NCBI RefSeq assembly: GCF_963855985.1
Contig: NC_087111.1
Coordinates: forward strand, 4,593,001 to 4,657,000
Reading direction: 5' to 3'
Length of the DNA stretch: 64,000 bases
Source of the DNA: Ostrinia nubilalis
Taxonomy: Eukaryota > Arthropoda > Insecta > Lepidoptera > Crambidae
Position numbers and translations under genes: made by a program. Below the pieces are notes generated by a model. That model saw only the letters and a list, made by a program, of their open reading frames with translations, did no database searches and was not told the origin of the DNA. Shown here piece by piece: positions 13,094-22,500 of the stretch. How positions within the stretch are numbered: the first letter of the stretch is position 1; every line of letters begins with the position of its first letter.

Positions 13094-13135
13094 ATGTCAA
13101 AGGGGTAGCTTTGGTCTGTAGACTACAAGTAAGGG

Positions 13136-13210
13136 CTTGTCCAGGAGGGCGAATTCGCCGCAAATGTCTTGGCGCGTAGGATTCGCGACGAATTCGCCCT
13201 TCTGGACAAG
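13136..13210. repeat. inverted repeat, GGGCGAATTCG arms
   Basis: CTTGTCCAGGAGGGCGAATT at 13136 is answered by a copy ending TTCTGGACAAG at 13210. There is one mismatch over about 22 bp and a loop of about 30 bp. A small foldback element is likely. Confidence 0.75.
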
Positions 13211-13554
13211 GTCTAAAGTAATCGACATGATTCTTTTGAAATAAAGCCGCCGCTTAGTATGTAGAGTCGAGTAGCTACTAATCAGTTGGTAAAAGCTAGA
13301 CTTTTACGTCAGAGTCTAGACTAGTTACACTTATTTAAGTAAGAGCACAATCACTGAAAGCAATATGATATGCTAATAAGCCTTTCACTAATTAAAATAT
13401 TAATTACCGAGTTACTTATACAAAACAATTTCAAGTTTACTTTATATTTAGTTACCTTTTTAGTAATCTTAACCTAGACTTATATAATTTTGATTTTAAT
13501 TAAATATTTACGAATAAACCTAACAAAACTCGTAAAAACTCATATTTTGCAAGT

Positions 13555-13735
13555 CATCATCATCATCTCAGCCATAGGACGTCCACTGCTGAACATAGGC
13601 CTCCCCCAATGCTTTCCATGTTGCCCGGTTGGTAGCGGCCTGCATCCAGCGCCTTCCTGCGACCTTTATGATGTCGTCAGTCCACCTCGTGGGTGGACGT
13701 CCCACGCTGAGTTTTCCAACTAGTAGTATTCTTTT
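13555..13735 (-). pseudogene. RTE LINE 3' coding fragment
   Basis: The minus strand reads GRPPTRWTDDIIKVAGRRW, then MQAATNRATWKALGEAYVQQ and WTSYG, followed by the (GAT)n tail. This is the conserved C-terminus of lepidopteran RTE-clade reverse transcriptase. The upstream end is cut and joined to another retroposon at 13735. Confidence 0.85.
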
Positions 13736-13850
13736 TTCAAATAGGCTATTAAAAAACACTTTTACACGTCCCAGTATTAACCTTGCCACTGCTTCGGGAT
13801 AATAAATGGGCCAGTGCTGAGAAGAAGCAGCGCAAGAAACACAGTCACTT
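13736..13850 (-). mobile_element. retroposon fragment, GTGTAAAAGTGCTTTTTAAA family
   Basis: Reverse-complement relative of 3770-3890, with shared blocks CACTTTTACACGTCCCAG and CCACTGCTTCGGGATAATAA. It abuts the RTE fragment, so the join is a composite of two insertions. Confidence 0.65.
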
Positions 13851-14011
13851 AAAACAATAATACTTACTATTGACACAGTATACATTGAATTAGATACAGC
13901 TAGTAAAATGTGTTCTAAATAACGATGTATAAAACAACACCTACCTATGTCATAAAAGTCATATCAATTCATCACTCACACAAGGTACTAAAATTCACAG
14001 TAGCGCCACTC

Positions 14012-14228
14012 AATGAGGGCTATCGTTTTTATACTTAACAGTTGGCACCCCTGGCGATTGACAGGACCTTACTCTGCAGTGGCGCCATCTTGATGAGTGC
14101 AAATGCGATAGTCCTCCTACCACTTTCGCGCTCACCAGTTGGTGCCACTGTCTTCGCTACTAGCAAGTGACAGAACCTTACTCTATAGTGGCGCTAACTG
14201 GTGAGCGCTAAAACGATAGCCCCTCATT
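14012..14228. mobile_element. MITE with AATGAGGGCTATCGTTTT ends (copy 2)
   Basis: Same element as 12882-13093 with near-identical interior. The right end reads GATAGCCCCTCATT, with one extra C. Confidence 0.85.
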
Positions 14229-14416
14229 GCTTGTCACAGTGTACAATGCGGGTTTTAGAAGCCGTACACAATACAAGCACTTATCCACACCAGCAATGTA
14301 ACGGTAAATATACGATAATGACGTTTAATACTTTTCACCATCGAGCTTACTTACCGTAACTTGGAGGCACTAGTGACTGTATTTTAGGTAGGTAAATCAG
14401 GTCAAACTCTAACGCT

Positions 14417-14557
14417 GGTATTCACAAACATTACTTTGAGGTCTCACAGTGCGCGTGGACGCACAGGGTGACACACGAACCAATCACAGAGCTCTATTTA
14501 ACGCTATGCGTTCGATTTTGTGCTTCAATTAAGCAAGCGTCGTTTGTGAATACGGGC
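14417..14557. mobile_element. 140-bp MITE, GTATTCACAAAC ends (copy 1)
   Basis: Left end GGTATTCACAAAC and right end GTTTGTGAATACG are inverted. The interior has GGTCTCACAGTGCGCGTG and GCACAGGGTGACACACG. Other copies are at 27955-28093 (same orientation) and 45007-45135 (inverted). Confidence 0.88.
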
Positions 14558-14559
14558 GT

Positions 14560-14830
14560 AATTTTAAGTTGACTTGGATGGACGTTCACTGCTAAACATA
14601 GCAAAGCAGATACATCCAGCGCCTTCCAGCTACCTTTATGAGGTCGTTGGTCCACCTTGTTTCTCCACGTCTCACGCTGCGTTTTCCGGTACGTGGCCTC
14701 CACTCCAGAACCTTGCTGCCCCATCGGCCGTCAGTTCTGCGTACTATGTGCCCTGCCCATTGCCACTTCAGCTTGCTAATCCGTCGGGCTATGATTGGAG
14801 ACGTAAACCACGTAAAGTCGTAGCTTAGAG
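14560..14830 (-). pseudogene. degraded RTE LINE 3' fragment
   Basis: Reverse-strand blocks match other RTE ends in the window: TACATCCAGCGCCTTCC and GCTACCTTTATGAGGTCGTT, then CGTGGCCTCCACTCCAGAA and CCCATCGGCCGTC. Frameshifts break the reading frame. Confidence 0.75.
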
Positions 14831-14859
14831 AAGCGAATGAAACGTTTCTTTATAATTAT

Positions 14860-15055
14860 CCTACTAATATTATAAATGCGGAAAGTATGGATGTCTGGAT
14901 GTTTGTTACTCTTTCACGCAAAAACTACTGAACGGATTTTGATAAAACTTTTCAGTATTATTGTTTATGACCCAGAATAACATATAGGCTATAATTTATG
15001 ACGAACAGTGGCAAACTGAATTTTACGCGGGTGAAGCCGCGGGCAACAGCTAGTA
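14860..15055 (+). mobile_element. Helitron-like non-autonomous element
   Basis: Begins CTACTAATATTATAAATGCG and ends near GCGGGCAACAGCTAGTA. An opposite-strand relative is at 27372-27553, inserted in another transposon. The CTAG-type terminus and lack of inverted repeats fit Helitron-like elements; class inferred. Confidence 0.65.
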
Positions 15056-15304
15056 CTACATGAAATTACAAAGCCAAAAAATCAAAAATAACGATTGAGT
15101 GAACTGTGTGAGCACAGTATAAGTGTTTCTACGTACCTACTTCCCACGCAGATTCCTTCTTTTTCTTTTCTTTTTAAAAGTTCATGCTATAGTTGTTAGA
15201 TACGCTTAGTTTGGTTTTACTACACGCTCCTAGGTATTGAATTGAACAAACTGCTACTCAGTTAAACATAGGTACTAGCTTTTGCCCTAAAGTAGTATTT
15301 AATA

Positions 15305-15432
15305 CAGGTAAGCAGGAAAGCGCTGGACGCAGGCCGCTACCAACCGGGTAACATGAAAAGCATTGGTGTAGGCCTATGTTCAGCAGTGGACGTCCTATGG
15401 CTGAGATGATGATGATGATGATGATGATTTAA
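15305..15432 (+). mobile_element. RTE LINE 3' end with (GAT)n tail
   Basis: AAGCGCTGGACGCAGGCCGC, CTATGTTCAGCAGTGGACGT and CCTATGGCTGAGATGATGAT mark the terminus of an RTE copy with its GAT microsatellite tail. It faces the inverted fragment at 15455. Confidence 0.85.
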
Positions 15433-15454
15433 TACAGCCTAAGTGCTACTCTGA

Positions 15455-15670
15455 TCATCATCATCATCGTCATCATTTCAGCCATAGAACGACCACTGCT
15501 GAACATAGACCTCCCCCAATGATTTCCACAATGGCCAGTTGGTGGCGGCCTGCATCCTTCCCGCTACCTTTATGAAGTCGTCGTTCCCCATTGTGGGTGA
15601 ACGTCCTGCGCTGCGCTTTCCGATACGTGGCCTCCACTCCAGAAACTTGCTGTCCCATCGGCCGTCGCTA
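15455..15670 (-). pseudogene. RTE LINE 3' fragment
   Basis: Starts with the (ATC)n tail, then CAGCCATAGAACGACCACTG, and continues through the GRPP-like region to CCCATCGGCCGTC. Broken by small deletions. Confidence 0.82.
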
Positions 15671-16040
15671 CTCTGATGTATGAGCTAAAATGCTAAATCA
15701 TTTAAGTTTAATCAAAATACGTTCAGTTGCTTTTACAACTACAAACATCCATCTTTAAACACTTAGTCTTTTGCTTTTATAATAGAATCGGGGGCACCAG
15801 TTAAATTAAAACGTTAACAGCTACAGCCGTATCACAAGTATTTAGTCATCAACTACTTTTTGTTTTAACGTTTTGACACTGAACGATTTCTTCATTTGCG
15901 AGACAATAGAGTCGACACACCACCTGTCAAACTTTTTTACATTATTTATTAATACTCAGGCGTTCAGTCCAGTACTTGTGTAGGCATATCGCTTAACTCA
16001 GTCAGCACCTGAGGTATGGAAGCGGCACGAGAGGGGTGAC

Positions 16041-16468
16041 CGTTGCCAGACGTCCCGATTTTGGCGGGACGTCCCGATTTTTAAATCAAATTTAAATGTC
16101 CCGCGCGGGACAGGCTCGGTCCCGCTATTCGGAGAGACACTCACTTCACCAGACTATTTTTTGCCACATTATTCTAAAGAATAAAACTTTTTTAATTTCG
16201 ATTTTTGTTTTTTTCTTTCTTTTTTTATTCTAAAGATGAATTTAACGATAGACTAAATCTGATTTAAAATATTATTAATTTTCTATGGCTACTTTTGCTA
16301 TCTATTGTCACGTAAACGTAATTTTAAGTCAAATAAAAAGATAAATATTTGAAAACCTTTGATTATATACGTTTTTTACTATGTCCCGCTTCTGACGGAA
16401 GAATCCCGCTATTTTCACTCAAAAAGTACCAAAGTCCCGACTTGGCGAAAAAAAAAACTGGCAACGCT
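16041..16468. mobile_element. hAT-type MITE, GCGTTGCCAG ends (copy 1)
   Basis: CGTTGCCAGACGTCCCG at the left and AACTGGCAACGCTG at the right form the termini. The flanks share GGGTGAC on both sides, consistent with a target duplication that has lost its first bases. The interior has AAATGTCCCGCGCGGGAC and an A-rich stretch. An inverted, better-preserved copy is at 47084-47441. Confidence 0.85.
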
Positions 16469-17695
16469 GGGTGACATTGACATACGACGTCAGTACGTGA
16501 CAAAGCATGACAAATCTGAAGCATATCTAAAGCCTCACTGACATTGACGTCTTAATAGCACCCTCTCGTGCAGCTACCAAACCTGACTGAGACGTACCTA
16601 CGTAGACTACCTAGACGTATAATACTCGTGGGCTCATACTAGTATTATACTACCAGTACACGTGGCAGGTAAAAGAATATGCGCTGTGTAGATAAAATCA
16701 GAGTCATAAAAACAAATGTTGACTGCTTTATCTAGTCTAGTTTTTATGCGCTGTTCAATATACTCAAAGGTCGCAGGTTCGATACCTGTAGGAAGCAAGT
16801 GATGAGGTTTTGTATGCTATTAATGTTATCGTCTTGACCGGTATGCATGAAATCAGTAAATAAATATATTTTATATTTTGTATGATAACTCTTAATGAAC
16901 GCAAGAAACACGCGTATGAAATTGATTAATTCATTCATCATCAGAACCAAATGGTAAAATGACACCTGTTACAACCAGATAAAATGTCACATGGTTAGCA
17001 TTATGAATGGCTGTTTGATAAAATCTATTTGATTTAGGGTAAGTTGCTGGCAACGGGTGAAGAATAGCCCAATATGTCACACTATCCTTATATCCTAAGG
17101 CTCTTTATCCAAAACTGACTTGAGCTGATGCTCATGATGAGTAACGGATGCTAAACTTTCCAACATCAGTAATTATCACCACTGATTTCTATCATTTACA
17201 TCACGTCCTACCACTAGCACCGACAATAGATGTGTAACAAAAGCGAGAACGCAATACATAATAATAGAGAGAAAGATAATCTTTCTAGAAAAAAAAGGAG
17301 CAAATCGCCACCGAAATGAAATTAAAATCCACAAAAACTCACATGCACGTTTAGCTCAACATCTGTCAAAATAAAACTAACTCAAAACATGTGGGTGCAC
17401 CATCAAACAAATTCGCAGCTTATGTGAATGATCTAAGTATTAAAATCCAAGGAGATTATTGCACTCATTTCGCTAACGATGCTTTGAAAATGTGCAGATC
17501 AACTGCTTTTCGTTTGCGGTCATTAGCATATCTCAAGTCTTGACCGCTACACAATTCTAGATCGTAATCTCATGGTTATAAAGACCAAGTGATTTCTGCC
17601 AAGATATTCAAGGAAGCAGTTGATAAGTTTGTCGCACTTAGAATCAGAGACCACGACACGCGCCGGTCAGGAGTAATCAAGTGACCACAAAACAT
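16469..17695. other. upstream intergenic region of the first Osiris locus
   Basis: A tRNA B-box-like stretch (GCAGGTTCGATACCTGTAGG) at about 16772 hints at a SINE relic. No other feature is seen. The last few hundred bases before 17700 should hold the regulatory sequence for the first Osiris exon, but I cannot name sites in it. Confidence 0.45.
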
Positions 17696-17699
17696 AAAA

Positions 17700-17708
17700 T
17701 ATAAAAAG
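17700..17708 (+). promoter_or_regulatory. TATA box of first Osiris exon
   Basis: TATAAAAAG. Arthropod initiator-like candidates lie at the spacing expected of a TATA promoter: ATCACTG with A at 17731 (+31), and a perfect TCAGTT at 17736-17741. The first ATG downstream of either is 17776. Confidence 0.7.
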
Positions 17709-17775
17709 GGTGACTACACTTGAGATGATCACTGTTCAGTTGCAGTTAGAGCGAGGTAGACGTGTGATCATCAAT

Positions 17776-18250
17776 ATGTTCAGGTTTCTGGTTGTATCGT
17801 TAGTGGCTGGTGCTATGGCCATGCCTAATCAGAGTACGGAGACGCCCGCGGAGGCTGTTCGTGTGAGCAAAAAGGACTGTTCAAGTGGTATCTTCAGCCC
17901 TACGTGCCTTAAACTTGGAGTTTTGAGTTTGGTGGAGAAGCTGAGTAATAAGGATGAGGTGGCTTTGGTGCCGGGAGTGAGTTTGGTGAAGGATCGTGAT
18001 GCGAAGACTGAGGCTGTTGACTTCGCGAGGGCGCTGTCTTCGGAGCCAGAAGAGCGTTTGGACAAGTACCTTCTGTTCCACGTCGGGACTTTCTTGGACA
18101 CACATTCTGTGAAGCTGAGGTTGCTGGACGAATCTGCTGTGGAAGAAGCCAGGAGTATGATGAGCGAGGGTCGAGTGAAGAACCCATTGAGCATGGGAGG
18201 AAAGAAAGGAGGCATGGGAGGACTGATCGCCATGGCTATGATGATGAAGG
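17776..18250 (+). CDS. Osiris (DUF1676) protein, first exon (locus 1)
   Basis: Encodes the N-terminal 158 residues of an Osiris-family secreted or endomembrane protein. A signal peptide (residues 1-16, FRFLVVSLVAGAMA) is followed by the two-cysteine motif C35-x8-C44 within KDCSSGIFSPTCLK. The DUF1676 core follows (PGVSLV, then ERLDKYLLF, DTHSVKLRLLDE) and ends in a Gly/Met-rich linker, KKGGMGGLIAMAMMMKG. ATG 17776 is chosen because it starts the signal peptide and is the first ATG after the TATA/initiator; an in-frame ATG at 17725 lies upstream of the likely transcription start. The exon ends at AAGG with donor GTAAGT, phase 1. No hydrophobic second exon exists between here and the next locus. 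The only matching acceptor is 24567, which would give a 242-residue protein. Without splicing the frame stops at 18273. It may be an Osi9-type paralogue, by family memory only. Confidence 0.88.
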
Positions 18251-18273
18251 GTAAGTCGATTTGGTTCATGTAA

Positions 18274-19500
18274 ATTAATGTATTAGCATAAATGTTACAA
18301 GCATATGAAGTGTTTATTACGTGCTTGCATTAATTTTATGGTACTCGTGGGTGGGTACTTATTCTAATTAGCACGTTAACATACAGCCTGTTCATTTAAC
18401 AGCACGTGATAAAACTAAAAATTGCAAAGCTCTGTAAAGCAATGTGCTTATCATTAATAATAATTCCAAAAACTCATATTCTCAGTAAGTTGGCTTTCAA
18501 AGAGTATACGTCTCAATATAACTTTCATTAAAACTTGCTCTCCGAATCCCGGAAATATCTAAAAAAGAATCTCTAAAATCGTCAAACTTTAGAATTATAT
18601 AATAAAAAAACGATACATGCTGAAAATAAATCGTGAAGGTCAAGAAAACCCTTATAAAAGGTACGAACAGTTTATCAGCATTGGCTATCTAGAGCATATT
18701 AAGTTTAACAACTGCTCTACAAATATCGCCCTTATTTCTTAAACCATTCGGATGATGTAGATGTAAACAAGACAAGCTTTACAAGCTTTTCTTATACTTA
18801 CTATTTAAGTAAATAGGAAGCTCGTGAACTCCAATACAATCAAAATAGGTTTATAATAACTTTAGTTGAAACTTTGAATGAAGACAAAGAAAAATGATCT
18901 TTTAATTGCAAGGAATTGAGAGTAATTTGCCTTACTCTAGATTCAATCAATGATATTTTTAGTAGAGAATCTCTCAACCATGACTTTTTATATGAAATTG
19001 AAATATAAGTTCGTAATTAGTTAACCGTATACAAGATTGCTAATGTATTTAATTAATTATATTCTAGACTATAATTATCTCATGTCAGATAATAAGTGGA
19101 TTAGCTGCTCGGTCTAGTAATTCTAGTTTTTGATGAAAAAAAGTGGTCGTGGGTTTGAAACTTGTAAAGGATACCGAAATGAATATGTGTTATTAATTTG
19201 CATTTCATTCGTACAGTTGAAGTTTAGGGTTTGATCTTAATTAATATTCCATTTAAGACAAAAAATCGTGCAAAAGTAATTTCCATTCATAATTTTGATG
19301 AATCAAAACCCCATAAAATCACTATACGTCCACTGGTCTACACCACTGACTGCTCCAAATAATAAACCAAAACTAAGAATCGAACAAACAAGAAACGTCT
19401 CTAACGATTAACATACAGAGGCCACAATCGCATGCGTGCGATCGAACTTTTTGCAATCAGCCTTCTATGAAAATATAATTGACATAAGAGTATAGTGAGA
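18274..19500. other. AT-rich spacer between two Osiris first exons
   Basis: I looked specifically for a second exon coding the [13 protein letters not shown] hydrophobic segment and the KSTTYEI tail. None is present on the + strand. No repeat is recognised. Confidence 0.65.
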
Positions 19501-19502
19501 CA

Positions 19503-19510
19503 TATAAAAG
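19503..19510 (+). promoter_or_regulatory. TATA box of second Osiris locus
   Basis: TATAAAAG, with an initiator-like TTATCAAAT at about +31 (A at 19534) and the start codon 41 bp beyond that. Confidence 0.7.
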
Positions 19511-19574
19511 AGGGACGGAACAATCGTCTTATCAAATAGCAAGCACATTCGTATCCGTACAGACGTTCGTAACA

Positions 19575-22500
19575 ATGTATAAATTGATAGCCCTATTACT
19601 GGTTTCGGGTGGATTCGCCCTGCCCAATCCAGAAATATCTGGTTCGAACCAGAACAGTGTGGAACATACAGTGGAGAATGCAGCTAGGGCGATGGGGAAG
19701 GATTGCACCGGCGGGATTTTTAGTCCCACGTGTCTTAAGATCGAAGCGATATCTATGCTTGAGAAATTGAGCTCCAAAGAAGAACTTCGTCTACTACCTG
19801 GGGTCAGTTTAGTGAAGGAAGCTAATTCGGAAAATGGGAGCAAGGCTGAGGAGTTTGCGGCTGAACTGGCAAGGGCTTTGCCTTCGAAACCTGATGAGCG
19901 ATTGGACAAGTACCTTCTGTTTAAACTTGGGAGCTATTTGGATACGCACACGATCAAATTGAGGCTGCTGGATGAGGGCGCGACTGAGGAAGCGAGGGCT
20001 CTGGTGGGAGAGGCGAGGGGTAAAGGAGGGTTGGGAGGAAAGAAGGGCGGACTCGGTGGACTGCTTGCTCTTGGACTTTTGTTCAAAGGTACGTAAAGGA
20101 ATAGTTTTTTGGGGAATTATCCAGTTACACAAACGTCAAATCGTTAAAAGGTGTGTGTTTATTTGTAAAGAATAAGAGTGATATTCAGTTACAAAATTTA
20201 CAAAGATATTAGTATTTTAATTAAAATATTAAACTGTCCCAATTACGTGTGTTGTAACCGATAAATTGGTACTGAAATGCAAAAAGAAACTAACTAAAAC
20301 GACCGAGGCACTAAAATATGAATATGATTTGATAAAAACTAGTGTTTGGAAGTGTTTGGTATCACTTAAAAAATCACTTAAAAAGATACAAAAAGTATAT
20401 TTAAAAACAAGTAACATTAAAAATCTTATGAAGATCAAAAATAAATAAAGTGTCGAAAACAATTCCTTCGATAAAATTCAAAATCATTTTCATTGAAATT
20501 TTGTAATTTGATAAAGTCAATCTTCTTTCTATGACAAAAATTAAAAATACATTTTTTTATCACAAAAAAGAGTTGTAAATTAACATAACTCGGTTAATTT
20601 TATAGCGTAAAATATAAAACAAAAAAATAGTCATGACGTTCATTAGGAGCCTGCTTTTTACCAAAACTGAAAGTAATTTAGTTTTCAGTGGTTTACACTT
20701 TTAGCGGAACATACCCACGACCACGATCTACATGGCTGCTAATGTATTCCATAGTCTAGATTTTATTAAACTATTTTTTACCATTAACCCCCTTATTAAT
20801 ATAAAGTTACACCTAGGATGAACTCTGGATTAAAATGGCATTTCCGTACTAAATGCCACATTTTAACCCTCGCTGTACGAGGTGGGGTGTGACACACCCC
20901 AGTCCTTTAAAAATCGTCATAATTTTAAAAATTTGCTAGTGCTAAATTTGAAATTCTCAGTAGCTGGAATTATGGCGCTGCTTCTTCGATCAGCGTTGCA
21001 AAATCAGTGCAGCGGTGACTACCAACTTAGTTACATGCTTTTAAAGTGCGTGTGGGTGTCACACACCCCACCTGGTACGGGACGTTGTTAAAAAGTTTAA
21101 AAAATTATCTGACAGTTTTGGTTTAATTTATATATTTTTAGCTTTGTTAATTGAATAAAATTCAATACAAATAATATTTTTCGTGATTGTCACGGAATCT
21201 GAAATTTTCAAGCACTTTTAGTCAAATAAGATGACTTTTAGTGCGAATTTGGAAGTTTAGTACTGAGATCCGAAGATGTATGTGAACATACACTTATGGG
21301 CTACAATTTATACTTGGTAATACAATTTATGGGCTGCTGAAATGGAATAACATATTTTATAAATAAATAAAATTGTTTCGCTCCCATTTTATGCATTGAG
21401 CATACTCATTTTCTTTCATCAGAATTGGGGTAAATTAAAATACGATGATCAAAATAAATTTATACCCTTCCAGTTTTTAATTTACTTTTAAATTATAAGT
21501 ATATATCTTGTACTTTGTTAAATAAAAACGGTTGTCAGAATTAAAGGCACTAATAAAAAATTATACATAAGAAACTGATTCCTTAAATTACAAGAACAAC
21601 GGAAATTGTCTTTTTGTTTTTTTATGACAAAAATGTTATCATACATATTTTCAGCTCAGAGCTTTTCTTACACCTAATAGTATACGTAAATAATCAATAT
21701 TAAATATTAAATACCACCTAAAAAAAAATTTTATGAAAGTTTTATCACTTTGTATATTGGGGTATGTCATACCCCACCTGGTACGGGACGTAACTTTTAG
21801 TCACCTCGTACACGGAGGGTTAAGCAAGTCAACTAGGGTGTAACTTTTATTAATAAAGGGGCTACTGTATTAAGATATCCCGGGACAACTCGGCCTTCGC
21901 AAGTAAGGTTTGACTAGCAGTTCTTGATAATATCATGGGTGACCAACTTTCCTAAAAGTTATACTACCTACTTGAAAGCTCTATCCTAACTAAATAACCT
22001 AAGTCCATCATAACCTAAGTAAGACCATCATTAAAACTCTAAAAAAACTTATTTACTTAAGCAAGTTTGCTTTTAAAAAGCACTATGACACCATAAATAT
22101 GCAATAACAATATTGTATGTATTGCATAAACTTTCAGTGTTTTTTAACCATTATCCATGGATAATGGTTAAAGGCATGCTCATAACGAGGCATGCGAGGC
22201 ATGCCTCGTTATGCTGTAACATCTAACCCAGTTGGTACAGAGTTAAGAATAGCTAGATTTTGAAGAAGGTTAGATTAAATCTATAGTCACAAGCATGCTT
22301 TCAGAAAACTATGAAGAATCAATAGTTTTGTGTAACAGATATCCGCTGGGAACAATCTGGATAGAGACAAATAGCTCAGAATCTTTCATTATTTATTCAG
22401 AGTCATGCAAAACTCAAGATCGAACGCGATTTAGGATTATTGTGAACTCCCTCTGCCCCATCTAGGGGACATAGGACCCTTTTGTACGGGTAAATTGTGC

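Noticed and set aside
13568..13885. 105-codon minus-strand gene
   Set aside because: The C-terminal sequence is the RTE reverse transcriptase tail and the N-terminal part runs into another retroposon.
16359..16541. ORF that recurs at 46994-47206
   Set aside because: Shared only because both lie in copies of the same hAT MITE; non-coding element.
17829..18269. 146-codon minus-strand ORF
   Set aside because: Antisense shadow of Osiris exon 1; the + strand has the signal peptide, cysteine motif, TATA box and splice donor.
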